A stretch of 62,107 nt of DNA, taken from positions 1-62,107 of the forward strand of contig CAZNFR010000011.1 of assembly GCA_964572225.1 (NCBI GenBank). The letters run 5' to 3'. The notes below the pieces were generated by a model. That model was given only the letters and a program-made list of their open reading frames with translations, did not search any database and was not told the DNA's origin. Position numbers and translations under genes: made by a program. Below, piece by piece: positions 27,491-36,653 of this stretch. Positions within the stretch are counted from its first letter, which is position 1; every line of letters begins with the position of its first letter. The stretch comes from CAZNFR01 sp964572225. GTDB lineage: Bacteria > Bacteroidota > Bacteroidia > Bacteroidales > GCA-2748055.

Positions 27491-28426
27491 GTGAAAATTG
27501 CGGGAATCGGTGAAACTTTGCTGGATGTAATATTCCGGGACCTAAAGCCAGTATCGGCCAGTCCCGGAGGATCAGTCCTGAATACCCTTGTGAGCCTTGG
27601 GCGTTTGGGACTTAATCCGGTTTTTATTTCCGATTATGGCAACGACATGGTAGGTGGGATGATTGACCGGTTTCTGAGAGAGAACGGTGTGAACACAAGC
27701 CTTGTTGATCGTTATTCAAACCGGAATTCAGGACTCGCTATGGCATTTCTGGACCAAAACAATGATGCACGGTATCAGTTTTACAAGGATTACCCGGAGA
27801 AAAGACTTGAAAAAACAGAAATTAAATTTGATTCCAGGGATATTTTTATTTTTTCCAGTTTTTTTGCATTGACTCCAACGGTCCGGAAACCCCTGATTCG
27901 TTTTCTTAACAATGCCAGTAATGCCGGTAGCCTGATCCTTTATGATCCTAATTTCAGGAAACCTCATTTACCGGAGTTGAAAAGTCTTATGCCCATGATC
28001 GAGGAAAACTTTGGTTTTGCAAATATAATCAGGGCATCTGATGAAGATTTTGAAAATATTTTTGGAATCCGTCAGGCAGAAGAGGCCTATGCCAAAACCC
28101 TTTCTCTGGGTTGCAGGTATCTGGTATATACTGCGAATAAAAATAGGGTTATGATATTTTTACCCGAGTATCCACCGCTAACGCTGGAGGTTCCGGAATT
28201 AAAGCCTGTCTCTACGATTGGAGCCGGAGATAATTTCAACGCCGGACTTATCTGGTCCCTCTATCAAAGAAAGGTTACTGAATACTCACATCTTCTCAAA
28301 GACCCGGCTTTCTGGGAATATGCAGGCAGAAACGGAATTGCCTTCGCTTCCGAGGTCTGCCTGCTTTATGATAATTTCATTTCTTGTGAATTTGTGGAAA
28401 AAACATTATCCAGTATAAATGGTTAA
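27491..28426 (+). CDS. PfkB-family sugar kinase (fructokinase-like)
   Basis: 311 residues, starting at GTG 27491. N-terminal IAGIGETLLDVIF and SPGGSVLNTLVSLGRLG are the substrate-side motifs of the ribokinase/PfkB family; STIGAGDNFNAG carries the catalytic base Asp247 and anion hole. It probably phosphorylates a ketose or its 1-phosphate. Last gene of the tal operon. Its stop codon shares the TTAA at 28423-28426 with the stop of the convergent dehydrogenase gene. Confidence 0.92.
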   Translation: MKIAGIGETLLDVIFRDLKPVSASPGGSVLNTLVSLGRLGLNPVFISDYGNDMVGGMIDRFLRENGVNTSLVDRYSNRNSGLAMAFLDQNNDARYQFYKDYPEKRLEKTEIKFDSRDIFIFSSFFALTPTVRKPLIRFLNNASNAGSLILYDPNFRKPHLPELKSLMPMIEENFGFANIIRASDEDFENIFGIRQAEEAYAKTLSLGCRYLVYTANKNRVMIFLPEYPPLTLEVPELKPVSTIGAGDNFNAGLIWSLYQRKVTEYSHLLKDPAFWEYAGRNGIAFASEVCLLYDNFISCEFVEKTLSSING

Positions 28427-29685
28427 ATCGACGGGGCATTGTTAATCACAAAATCCTCAGCTTCCTTGCACCAGATCCCATCCGTTGTTTTCATAATCTT
28501 GTAAAGTTCGTTGAAGAAGGGGTCGGTTTCTCCTTTTTTCCTGAATTCTTTGATGGCGGTAAGAGGTAAGCTCACATTGGTGTAAATCAGTTTTTTCCCA
28601 CCGGGTATATTGGGCAGATTCAGGGTAGTATCAATCACCGCATCCAGTCCGCCGATATGCGTAACCATTCCGGCCGGATTAATCTGTCCTTCAGCCATCA
28701 TTTGCAAAGCCTCCTTCATATCTGCAGTATTTCCTCCGGAAGTTCCAACCAGGTGTGTAAATGCGTAATGAACATTGTAAAAATTCAGTTCCGCTTTAAA
28801 CTCAGGGTTTGCAGGTCCTGCAAAAAAGTTCAGACAGCCGTCAAAGGCGAGAATCGCATCTGCTTGTTCAACCACGCGTTTTACCGGTGCGAATACAAAA
28901 ACATCATCAAATCCTTTATTATCTGTAATTTCCCTTAGTCCTTTCACCGGATCCTTCATTTCAGCGGTATTTACATATAATAGCTTAATACCCTGTTTTT
29001 TAGCCTCCTCTGGAGTATGAAGACAAGCAGCTCTGGCGAGCCTTTCCTCATCAATATCTGTCACAACCAGGGTACCTGGTTTTCTGTCGCAATGAATCGC
29101 ATAATCGATGGCTGCCAGTCCCATCGGTCCGGCACCTGCAAGAATTGCTGTGTTTCCTCCGGGTTTGATTCCCATATTATGTACGTAGGAACCGTAGGTT
29201 GTATGGTAATTTGCATGAAAGGCGCCAATCACGCAAGACATGGGTTCCGATAAGGAGGCAAGGAAAAAGGAATCTCCGGAATAGGGGAGAAGGCAGTTCA
29301 TTTCCATAACTTCACTGGGAATGATAATATGCGTTGCATCCCCTCCGATCCAGCGGAAGGAATATCCCGGAGCATCAAGACTACCTTTATAGTTCAGTGC
29401 TGGCTGAATGCTGAATTTTTGCCCGGGTGTAAACTGATGCTGCCATTTTTCACCCACTTCCAGAATGATTCCACTGAATTCATGTCCAATCATGGTTGGG
29501 TTTTCTGCAACATCATCGGGCACCCTCTTATGGTCGGCTCCCTGCTTCGCAGCCTTGTAGCTTGACATACATATACTGTCGGTAATTACCTGTGCCAGAA
29601 TTTCATCATCTTTCATAGTTGGAAGATCAAACTCTTCAAGTCTCAGATCGCTCTTTCCGTATAATCTTACGGCTTTGGTTTTCAT
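28423..29685 (-). CDS. Zinc-type MDR dehydrogenase, L-sorbose-1-phosphate reductase-like
   Basis: 420 residues of the medium-chain dehydrogenase family. The catalytic-domain pattern is IGHEFSGIILEVG with EPMSCVIGAFHANY; the Rossmann motif is AILAGAGPMGLAAIDYAI. Overall style and length resemble SorE (L-sorbose-1-phosphate reductase) and related ketose-phosphate or polyol-phosphate dehydrogenases, by eye. Last gene of a seven-gene minus-strand operon, 15 bp after the aldolase-SDR fusion gene. Substrate probably a phosphorylated polyol or ketose. Confidence 0.85.
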   Translation of the reverse strand: MKTKAVRLYGKSDLRLEEFDLPTMKDDEILAQVITDSICMSSYKAAKQGADHKRVPDDVAENPTMIGHEFSGIILEVGEKWQHQFTPGQKFSIQPALNYKGSLDAPGYSFRWIGGDATHIIIPSEVMEMNCLLPYSGDSFFLASLSEPMSCVIGAFHANYHTTYGSYVHNMGIKPGGNTAILAGAGPMGLAAIDYAIHCDRKPGTLVVTDIDEERLARAACLHTPEEAKKQGIKLLYVNTAEMKDPVKGLREITDNKGFDDVFVFAPVKRVVEQADAILAFDGCLNFFAGPANPEFKAELNFYNVHYAFTHLVGTSGGNTADMKEALQMMAEGQINPAGMVTHIGGLDAVIDTTLNLPNIPGGKKLIYTNVSLPLTAIKEFRKKGETDPFFNELYKIMKTTDGIWCKEAEDFVINNAPSI

Positions 29686-29700
29686 ATTTATATCGATTAA

Positions 29701-31662
29701 TTAGTTTAACATTATTTGTCCGCCGGTAACAGGGATGGCCTGTCCGGTCTCATATTCCTGAGAAATCACGTAATAAATGGCTTTTACCACATCCTCAACC
29801 CGGCAACCCCTTTTTAAGGGTACCTGTTCCTCGTAGAATCGCTTTACATCCTCAATACTTTCAGCACCCGGTACTTTTCCCGCCTTAAGATATTGAACAA
29901 AAAGGCCTTTCTCCGGATCTGCCCAAAGGGGTCCTTCAAAAAAGTTACCCGGACAAATGGAATTTACCTTGATCCTGAAGGGTGCCAGTTCAAGGGCGAA
30001 GGATTGGGTTAAGCCCACACCGCCGAATTTTCCCCCTGCATAGGCAAAATTTTTATTACTGCCTTTGAGTCCCGATTTCGAGTTGATCTGGATGATATCC
30101 GAGAAATAGCGGAGATCATATTCCGATTGAAGTTTCATAACTGAAGATGCGTACTTGGCTCCGAGAAAATAGGCTTCATAATTAATTTTGGTCATTTTCC
30201 CAAAGGTCTCCGGATCCATTTCTTCCAGACTTCCGGCATGGAGAATTCCGGCATTGGAAATATAAACATCAATTCCTCCAAAAGTTTCCACCGTATGTTG
30301 AACCAGATTCCGAATCTCATCCGGACTGGAAACATCGGTTTTGTGAAAAACAACCGCATTTTTGATGCATAAAGAACCAAGATCGCTGCAACTGGCTTGC
30401 CCCGTTTCCTCATTAATATCGGCCAGTACAACATTCGCCCCCGCTTTAGTCAACTCTTCTGCGATGCCCTTTCCGAATCCCTGAGCACCACCGGTTATTA
30501 CACATATTTTTTGATTTACGGGTGAATCCCCCGAACTACCTTTGGCGATCTTCCTGCGGTAATTTTCCACTTCCCAATTATCGATGAACTCAATCTCTTC
30601 CGGAGGCAGGAATCTGGGCCCTCCAAAATTTTCAGAGAAATGACTGATTTTTAGCAGGTCTTCGTAAACCTCCAGTGCAGTTTCTGCCGCATTGGCAGTA
30701 TCTTCGAGCGCCAATAAGCCATAATCCCGTATTAGTACAATCCGGGGATTGTATTGATTTTTTTGAAAGAATTCATCATATTTCTGCTTGAATTCTTCAA
30801 TGATGTGCTCGGGAGTATCGGTATTCTCAAGGTAAATGTATTCGCTTTTGCAATAAACAATAATGTCGGGTGTGAAAGGCAGAGATGCCCTTTTGAAGGC
30901 TTCCGCTGAGGAGTAAAAAAGGCTGTGTAGACTACTATGCCTGAGTTTTGCCACCCTTGCTCCGGCAATCATTTTGATCGCCGGAATGAACCGGGTTATA
31001 TCCTCCTTAATTTCAAGCTTTTGAAACTCTGAAGCATTTTTAATCTCCTCCAGAATGGTGTGGGTTATGTCCAGGTAATGATCCTTGATGCCGGAAATAT
31101 TATTCCCGCTTACAAAGACTCCGTGATTTTCCAAAAAGATAATTTCCGGATCTCTGCCGAATTGCTCGCGGTAGGGAATCATAGCCCTTTCAACTGCTTT
31201 AAAAAGCTTGTATCCAGGTGCATAAGGAATGTACATAACCTTTTCACCAAAAAGCCTTTTGCACTCTTCCTCAGAATTAACTGCACACATAAGGGCATTG
31301 GTGTGGGTTGGGTGCATATGAACCACAAAAGGGTAATTGATCAGTTCATGAAAGGAGGTTTCAACGGAGGGTCGTTTCTTCTTCTCAGGATAAACATTTG
31401 CCGCAATGAGGTCCTCCTTAACCTGGACCTCCCTTATTTGTTCGTCTGTACTGTATTCTTTACTCCTTATCTTTTGCACTTCTTTTCTGTCAAGTTGCGC
31501 AAAACCCTCCTCATCAATGGTTGCCAGTGCCGAACCACTGGCCTTTACCCAGATGTATTCCTCATTTTTATAGGAAGTGTTTCCCCCACCTGCCAGGGTA
31601 TAGTCTTTGTTTGCCCCAAAAAAACGGGATATTTCTATCAGATCTTCAATTTCTTTTTTCAT
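29701..31662 (-). CDS. Class II aldolase / short-chain dehydrogenase fusion (YuxG/RhaD-type)
   Basis: 653 residues. Residues 1 to about 390 are a class II aldolase/adducin-type domain (GGGNTSYK, VVHMHPTHTNALM and LENHGVFVSG with metal-binding His). Residues from about 405 are an SDR domain with GGAQGFGKG cofactor loop and the YAGGK catalytic Tyr/Lys. Known relatives split a ketose 1-phosphate to DHAP plus an aldehyde and oxidise the aldehyde. The frame is open up to 31740, but the ATG at 31660-31662 matches the domain start and avoids overlap with the gene before. No rhamnose isomerase or kinase is nearby, so another substrate is likely. Confidence 0.9.
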   Translation of the reverse strand: MKKEIEDLIEISRFFGANKDYTLAGGGNTSYKNEEYIWVKASGSALATIDEEGFAQLDRKEVQKIRSKEYSTDEQIREVQVKEDLIAANVYPEKKKRPSVETSFHELINYPFVVHMHPTHTNALMCAVNSEEECKRLFGEKVMYIPYAPGYKLFKAVERAMIPYREQFGRDPEIIFLENHGVFVSGNNISGIKDHYLDITHTILEEIKNASEFQKLEIKEDITRFIPAIKMIAGARVAKLRHSSLHSLFYSSAEAFKRASLPFTPDIIVYCKSEYIYLENTDTPEHIIEEFKQKYDEFFQKNQYNPRIVLIRDYGLLALEDTANAAETALEVYEDLLKISHFSENFGGPRFLPPEEIEFIDNWEVENYRRKIAKGSSGDSPVNQKICVITGGAQGFGKGIAEELTKAGANVVLADINEETGQASCSDLGSLCIKNAVVFHKTDVSSPDEIRNLVQHTVETFGGIDVYISNAGILHAGSLEEMDPETFGKMTKINYEAYFLGAKYASSVMKLQSEYDLRYFSDIIQINSKSGLKGSNKNFAYAGGKFGGVGLTQSFALELAPFRIKVNSICPGNFFEGPLWADPEKGLFVQYLKAGKVPGAESIEDVKRFYEEQVPLKRGCRVEDVVKAIYYVISQEYETGQAIPVTGGQIMLN

Positions 31663-31681
31663 GTTAATGTCGATTTCCTGT

Positions 31682-31693
31682 CCCCCCGGGGGG
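31682..31693. repeat. 12-bp GC palindrome CCCCCCGGGGGG
   Basis: Sits in the 43-bp spacer between the PHP-domain gene and the aldolase-SDR gene, flanked by a run of T on the plus strand. Could act as an mRNA processing or pausing element. It cannot form a normal terminator hairpin without a loop. Confidence 0.6.
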
Positions 31694-31705
31694 AAACTAT
31701 TTTTT

Positions 31706-32953
31706 TTAACTAATCCCTGAGGTTTGCATGAAGTACTCAATTACTGCATTGCCGGTTTCAATAAACTCATCCTTACTCTCCAGTCTGGGTTTTCCACTTT
31801 TTTCAATGTAGCCGTCCATTCCCTTTGCCCTGAAATACTGATGCGCAGCAATTACACAAGCACCCTCAAAGCAGATAGTTCTTAGCTCATCATCAAGGTC
31901 CACGCCGCCCCGGGTGGAAATCTTCATTGGGATCAGTTCAGGAGTATTATGTTCTGTGCCAAAGGTTATTACAAAATTTCTGGCATTAAAAAAGTTTACA
32001 AATTCTTTTAGTCGGCTGAAATCATTCCTCCCTGGAATTAGCTCCAGCGAGAAAATATTTCTGGAGGTAAGCTCCTTGTAAAGGCTTTCCATATCCCTCT
32101 CGTATTCGGTATAGTTGCCTGACTTATCATCCAGTAAAACAGGATAGGTAGGAATCCCACCCGCATCCAGAATAATTTTTATAACTTCATCCAGTTCGAG
32201 GAAAGCTTTGGGATCTTCTTCAACAAATGCAGGCCCTCCGGCTTTAAGCAATCTCGACCTCAATTCACCTTCAAGAGCGGCCGGATTACTCAAATTTACC
32301 TGTGAGCCCGTAGTGCCGTAAATCCGGGTAAGAATTTTTTTTTGTTCCTCCTCCGTGGGATATTTCTCTGCAATTTTAATTCGTATAGCCTTGGCAATAT
32401 GTCTCTCCCTGAGCATTCCCCTGGTGAAGGTTTTTACAATGGATTCATAATCGAGGGACAGATCGGGATCAATGGATACCAGATGATCACTGGCTTTCTC
32501 AACCATTTCCCGGGTTTGGCGCATGCTCTCATTCCGGACCGATTCCAGCTTTTTCATGGAATTCCCGTTGAAACCAACCGGATAATCGAGACCTTTCCCG
32601 CTAAAGTAGGTTCGTCCCGGATTGTTTGGATCGTTTACCCTTATTCCTGCTTTTTGTTCTTCTTTCAGCAGGCTCATAAACTCAATGTTAAACAAAGGGA
32701 ATAGTTTGAAATCCTGGCTCAGGTCATGAAATTCATCATATCCGGCCATGGTGTAAAAGTCATTTATTCCCAATACAATAACATTCTCTTCCCGCGCCAT
32801 GGTAAATACCTGTCTCAGGTCCTTAAATGCACTGAAAGAGTAGGGTGTATGAAAGTGACCATTTACTTCATGCACCTGGTTACTGCCATTTTTGGAATAC
32901 CATTCTAATAATTCACTTTGTTCCGGAAAATCTTTCAAGAAGTTTGCAGCCAT
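31706..32953 (-). CDS. PHP-domain hydrolase
   Basis: 415 residues. The PHP metal-site motifs are recognisable: GHFHTPYSFS (His-x-His), INDFYTM, and FGTEHNTPEL toward the C-terminus. PHP proteins are metal-dependent phosphoesterases, including histidinol phosphatase and several sugar-phosphate phosphatases. It starts one base after the stop of the aldo/keto reductase gene and sits between that and the aldolase-SDR gene, so a substrate in the same sugar-phosphate pathway is likely. The central helical insertion (about residues 150-250) is not familiar to me. Confidence 0.8.
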   Translation of the reverse strand: MAANFLKDFPEQSELLEWYSKNGSNQVHEVNGHFHTPYSFSAFKDLRQVFTMAREENVIVLGINDFYTMAGYDEFHDLSQDFKLFPLFNIEFMSLLKEEQKAGIRVNDPNNPGRTYFSGKGLDYPVGFNGNSMKKLESVRNESMRQTREMVEKASDHLVSIDPDLSLDYESIVKTFTRGMLRERHIAKAIRIKIAEKYPTEEEQKKILTRIYGTTGSQVNLSNPAALEGELRSRLLKAGGPAFVEEDPKAFLELDEVIKIILDAGGIPTYPVLLDDKSGNYTEYERDMESLYKELTSRNIFSLELIPGRNDFSRLKEFVNFFNARNFVITFGTEHNTPELIPMKISTRGGVDLDDELRTICFEGACVIAAHQYFRAKGMDGYIEKSGKPRLESKDEFIETGNAVIEYFMQTSGIS

Positions 32954-32954
32954 T

Positions 32955-33944
32955 TTATTCTATTGTTAGGTTCGTAAATTGTTCATTGATAAACTGAATT
33001 TCATCAGGGGTAATGTCTGTGTTGAGGGCGCCGGCATTATCCTTTACCTGTGAAGGATTTCTTGCTCCGGCAAGGGCACAGGTTATGCCAGGTTGTTCAA
33101 TGGTCCATCGAAGTACCAACTGTGCAACCGTCATCGATTTATCCCTGGCAAGAGGTCGGATATTGTCGAGGAAGACATTCGTTCTTTTAATGTTTTCCGG
33201 CTTGAAATAGATGGTATACGGTCGGGTATCTCCCTCATTAAAAGTTTGTTCGGGATGAAATTTTCCGGTTAGCAATCCTCTCTGCAAGGGACTGTAAGCC
33301 AGGATGCCAACATTGTTATCCCTACAATATGGCAGGAGTTCCTCCTCAATATCCCGTCTGAGCATGCTGTAGGGTACCTGGTCTGATACAACCGGCGCTG
33401 TTTGCAGAGCTTCAGTCAATAATGCACGATCATAATTACAAACTCCCGCTGCTCTTATTTTACCCTGCTCCAGTAAAATATTGATGGCTTCCATGGTCTC
33501 AGATACAGGAGTAGACGAATCAGGCCAATGGATTTGTAGCAGATCAATATAATCCGTATTCAATCTTTTGAGACTCTCTTCACATTCTTTTATTACAGAT
33601 TCTTTTCCTGAGTACCGGTAAATCTTAACATCTTTTCCCTGGTTATCCCTGGAATCGAAATAATGAACACCATGGGTTCCATTCCATCTAAGTCCGAATT
33701 TAGTTAGCAATTGAATCTTATCTCTTTTTCCCTTTATCGCCTCACCCACAATTTCTTCGCTTTGACCAAAGCCGTAAACCGGAGCAGTATCAATCGTTGT
33801 CATTCCCTGATTTATGGATTCATGAACTGCAGCCAATGCATCTTTTTTATCAGCACCACCCCACATCCAGCCGCCGATGGCCCAGGCGCCGAAAGCGATC
33901 GGACTTATTTCGATCTCACTGTTTCCAAGTTTTCTTAGTCTCAT
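32955..33944 (-). CDS. Aldo/keto reductase
   Basis: 329 residues, an (alpha/beta)8-barrel oxidoreductase using NADPH. The tetrad is complete: Asp52 (TIDTAPVYG), Tyr57, Lys82 (LLTKFGL) and His in LLQIHWPD. Cofactor-end motifs GILAYSPLQRGLLTG and ALAGARNPSQV are normal. It may reduce an aldehyde or open-chain sugar, or act on a polyol, in the pathway encoded around it. It ends one base before the PHP gene starts, within the minus-strand operon. Confidence 0.93.
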   Translation of the reverse strand: MRLRKLGNSEIEISPIAFGAWAIGGWMWGGADKKDALAAVHESINQGMTTIDTAPVYGFGQSEEIVGEAIKGKRDKIQLLTKFGLRWNGTHGVHYFDSRDNQGKDVKIYRYSGKESVIKECEESLKRLNTDYIDLLQIHWPDSSTPVSETMEAINILLEQGKIRAAGVCNYDRALLTEALQTAPVVSDQVPYSMLRRDIEEELLPYCRDNNVGILAYSPLQRGLLTGKFHPEQTFNEGDTRPYTIYFKPENIKRTNVFLDNIRPLARDKSMTVAQLVLRWTIEQPGITCALAGARNPSQVKDNAGALNTDITPDEIQFINEQFTNLTIE

Positions 33945-33956
33945 ACTATTCTTTTT

Positions 33957-34601
33957 TTACCAGGTTAAACAATCTTCGGGTGCTTCAGCTAAATTTCGAG
34001 CAATCCAGTGTGCATCTGAAAGGTCCTCTCTTGTAAAGCTGGTGGTAAGCGCCAGACAACGACAGCCGGCTGATAATGCAGCTTTTACTCCGCTAACTGC
34101 ATCTTCAATTACCAGACAATCTACGGGCGAAATCTTAAGTTTTGAAGCTGCCTTAATAAACACCTCAGGGTCTGGTTTCTTATTCCGGATCTCAAGGGCA
34201 TTGACCGTGGCATCAAATTCGGCTTCGGGAATACCTATCTCCTTCAGATTAATTTCCATTTTGATCCTGTCGGCCGAAGTTGCCACCGCGATTTTCAGCC
34301 CAAGCTTTTTACATTTATGAATGAAGTCTTTCACCCCTTCAAGAGGTTCAAGTTTACCTGCAACCATTTCCTCGTAAATCTGATAGGTCCTTGCTTTATC
34401 TTCCTCCACATTAAACTCAATGCCATACTTTTTCGCCACCCCTCCAAGGAAACGATTTTCTCCCATTCCTGTGAATTCCCGGAAATCTTCAAACTTCACT
34501 TCGGTGCCCTTTTCTCTGAACATTTGCATACCCGCACGGGTAATATACTCTTCAGATTCCAGCAGCACGCCATCCATATCAAATAAAACAGCCTTAATCA
34601 T
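33957..34601 (-). CDS. HAD-superfamily phosphatase, beta-phosphoglucomutase-like
   Basis: 214 residues from ATG 34599-34601, which has an AGGAGG Shine-Dalgarno about 7 bases upstream, inside the end of the previous gene (overlap 8 bp). The motif LFDMDGVL gives the nucleophile Asp8 and acid/base Asp10; VATSADRIK gives motif II; and PVDCLVIEDAVSGVKAA carries the motif III/IV acidic residues. The alpha-helical cap is of the beta-phosphoglucomutase/sugar phosphatase type. Probably dephosphorylates or isomerises a sugar phosphate. Confidence 0.9.
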   Translation of the reverse strand: MIKAVLFDMDGVLLESEEYITRAGMQMFREKGTEVKFEDFREFTGMGENRFLGGVAKKYGIEFNVEEDKARTYQIYEEMVAGKLEPLEGVKDFIHKCKKLGLKIAVATSADRIKMEINLKEIGIPEAEFDATVNALEIRNKKPDPEVFIKAASKLKISPVDCLVIEDAVSGVKAALSAGCRCLALTTSFTREDLSDAHWIARNLAEAPEDCLTW

Positions 34602-35400
34602 TTTTTTCCTCCTCAATAATATCCTTGACCCCATCCAGAACAAAGTGGGGCTGGTAAGCAAAACTTCCCATGGTAGTACGATCTGATATCCCACTCAATA
34701 CCAGGCATGTATCAATTTCGGACTCAATACCGGCAATGATATCGGTATCCATCCTGTCGCCAATAATTATGCTATCCTCTCTCTGTAGTCCCAGTTTTCT
34801 AAGTGCAATCCGCATCATAAGCGGATTGGGTTTCCCTACAAAATAGGCACTTTTACCGGTGGCCAGTTCCACCGGAGCGATAAGGGCTTTGGTGGCAGGG
34901 GCAATGCCATTTTCCACAGGTCCTGTTGTGTCGGGATTGGTTCCGATCAGTTTTGCCCCGTTTATGACAAGGTTAACCGCTTTTTCAATTCTCTCATAGC
35001 TGTAGGATTTGGACTCACCCATAACCACATAATCGGGGTCCACATTATTCATGGTATATCCGACATTATAAAGTGCGTTAATCAGGCCGGCCTCCCCAAT
35101 AATATAGGCGCTCCCTTTTGGTTTCTGACTTGCCAGAAATGCGGCCGTAGCCAGGGCGCTGGTATAAAAGTGGTTTCTTTCAACGGTGATGCCGAGGCGA
35201 TGAAGTTTTTCCTGAAGTTCTTTAGGAGTCCTTTCACTGGAATTGGTGAGGAAAATAAAACTTTTCTTTTCCGCTTTTAACCAGGAAACAAATTCACTGA
35301 CACCAGGCAAAAGCCTGTTTCCATGATAGATGACCCCATCCATATCACATATGAAACCTTTCTTCTCACGTATTTTTTGGATGATCTCCTTTTTATTCAT
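34594..35400 (-). CDS. HAD-IIA (NagD-like) phosphatase
   Basis: 268 residues. The N-terminal motif FICDMDGVIYHG carries Asp19 and Asp21; the FLTNSSERTP segment is the second motif; VGKPNPLMMRIAL and SIIIGDRMDTDI give the Lys and acidic motif of the C2-capped NagD group. It probably hydrolyses a sugar or triose phosphate. It overlaps the MtlD-like gene by 8 bp and the next HAD gene by 8 bp. Two adjacent HAD phosphatases of different cap types in one operon is notable. Confidence 0.92.
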   Translation of the reverse strand: MNKKEIIQKIREKKGFICDMDGVIYHGNRLLPGVSEFVSWLKAEKKSFIFLTNSSERTPKELQEKLHRLGITVERNHFYTSALATAAFLASQKPKGSAYIIGEAGLINALYNVGYTMNNVDPDYVVMGESKSYSYERIEKAVNLVINGAKLIGTNPDTTGPVENGIAPATKALIAPVELATGKSAYFVGKPNPLMMRIALRKLGLQREDSIIIGDRMDTDIIAGIESEIDTCLVLSGISDRTTMGSFAYQPHFVLDGVKDIIEEEKND

Positions 35401-36604
35401 GCGTAATTAGGGTATTTGTGAGTTGAATCGCCTCTTCTACTATAGTAAAATCATGGGAATAATCAAAACTACAATGTTGAATCATGATCTTCTTTATATT
35501 CCGGTTAAATTTGTGTAAAAACTCTTCGTCGGCCGGGTGCCGGTTTCCATTTTCATCTTTTGCGTCAAAAAAGACCGCGGCACAGAGAACCTTCAGGACT
35601 CGTTGATAAGGCAGGTTATGCCGGGAACCAAAGCGAATAACCGGTATCATTCTGTCTTCGGGTCCAAGCTTTCGTGGCAGGTCACAACCGACTCTGTATA
35701 CGGTATCGCCCAGAGCTTTATTGGCAAAGCGATGAAGCAGATCGTCAATATGATCTGTCAAATCCCTCATTTCAAATATTTCCGGATGCAGAGCCTTCAA
35801 TATCCTGGCCGATTCGAGCATGGTTTCTCTTACATCATTTCGAATATTCGGGTTTTCAAGACATTCCCATGTATATTTCCAGGTTGGATTACTTATCCAG
35901 GAAAGATAGGCAAGGCTTGCATGACCCAGATTGTGAATAAAAAGTTTTCTGTCTACCCAGGCCTTCATATTCTTTTTAGCCGCAAGGCCTTCCACCAAAG
36001 GAACAGGATTCCTGAATGCCTCTGCATCAAGGATTAGGGTATTGTATGGTTCGGCGAATACCATTAGTGGGTCTTCGTTCAGATCCTTCTCTTTGAGGAG
36101 GGGAACCATTTTTCCTATGCTGGTTTCGATAAAGCCGCAGAACCGTTGAACAGGGACCTTTTCCCCGATCAGTTCAGAAACCCTTTTTTCGAAAATTATG
36201 CCGGCATTCCTAAGATTTTCAGCCAGAATGATATCCAGGGGATAATGAGGAGTTAAATGATATCTTTTGGTTATTCCCTCTGCCAGAAGCGCTGAAACAG
36301 AATCAAAGCCGACGGCACCTACCGAAACAGCGCATAGCTCACATTTTGCAATTTCATCAATAATCTCCTCTTTCTCATCAATGTGTATAGCTCTGAAGTT
36401 TCTTATCAGAATCGTTTGTACAGAATCCGATTTAATCACAACAGGGTAAGATTCTCGTTGATTCAGAAGCCATACCAGCTCCCGGTTTGCTTCAACAAAA
36501 GTAATTTGATAGCCTGATAGACTGAAGATCTGGGCAATGAAGGATCGTCCAATCTTACCGGCACCAAACAGTAATAAATTCTTACGAGGCAATTCTTCGG
36601 TCAT
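35393..36604 (-). CDS. Mannitol-1-phosphate 5-dehydrogenase-like (long-chain polyol dehydrogenase)
   Basis: 403 residues from ATG 36602-36604; a TTG five codons upstream is less likely. NAD-binding GAGKIGRSFIAQIF at the N-terminus and the polyol-dehydrogenase active-site pattern KLFIHNLGHASLAYL (Lys, Asn, His) are present. The family oxidises mannitol 1-phosphate, altronate, mannonate or related polyols. It is the first gene of the seven-gene minus-strand operon. Its substrate may not be mannitol 1-phosphate, since no mannitol uptake gene is nearby. Confidence 0.87.
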   Translation of the reverse strand: MTEELPRKNLLLFGAGKIGRSFIAQIFSLSGYQITFVEANRELVWLLNQRESYPVVIKSDSVQTILIRNFRAIHIDEKEEIIDEIAKCELCAVSVGAVGFDSVSALLAEGITKRYHLTPHYPLDIILAENLRNAGIIFEKRVSELIGEKVPVQRFCGFIETSIGKMVPLLKEKDLNEDPLMVFAEPYNTLILDAEAFRNPVPLVEGLAAKKNMKAWVDRKLFIHNLGHASLAYLSWISNPTWKYTWECLENPNIRNDVRETMLESARILKALHPEIFEMRDLTDHIDDLLHRFANKALGDTVYRVGCDLPRKLGPEDRMIPVIRFGSRHNLPYQRVLKVLCAAVFFDAKDENGNRHPADEEFLHKFNRNIKKIMIQHCSFDYSHDFTIVEEAIQLTNTLITHE

Positions 36605-36653
36605 TTCAATAAAAGACAAAAATAGCCTTTTCCTTCCAAAATCCTATCCTGCA

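Noticed and set aside
29701..31662. Assignment of the aldolase-SDR fusion as a rhamnose-pathway enzyme
   Set aside because: Rhamnose isomerase, rhamnulokinase and a rhamnose transporter are absent, and the neighbours point to polyol or ketose phosphates.
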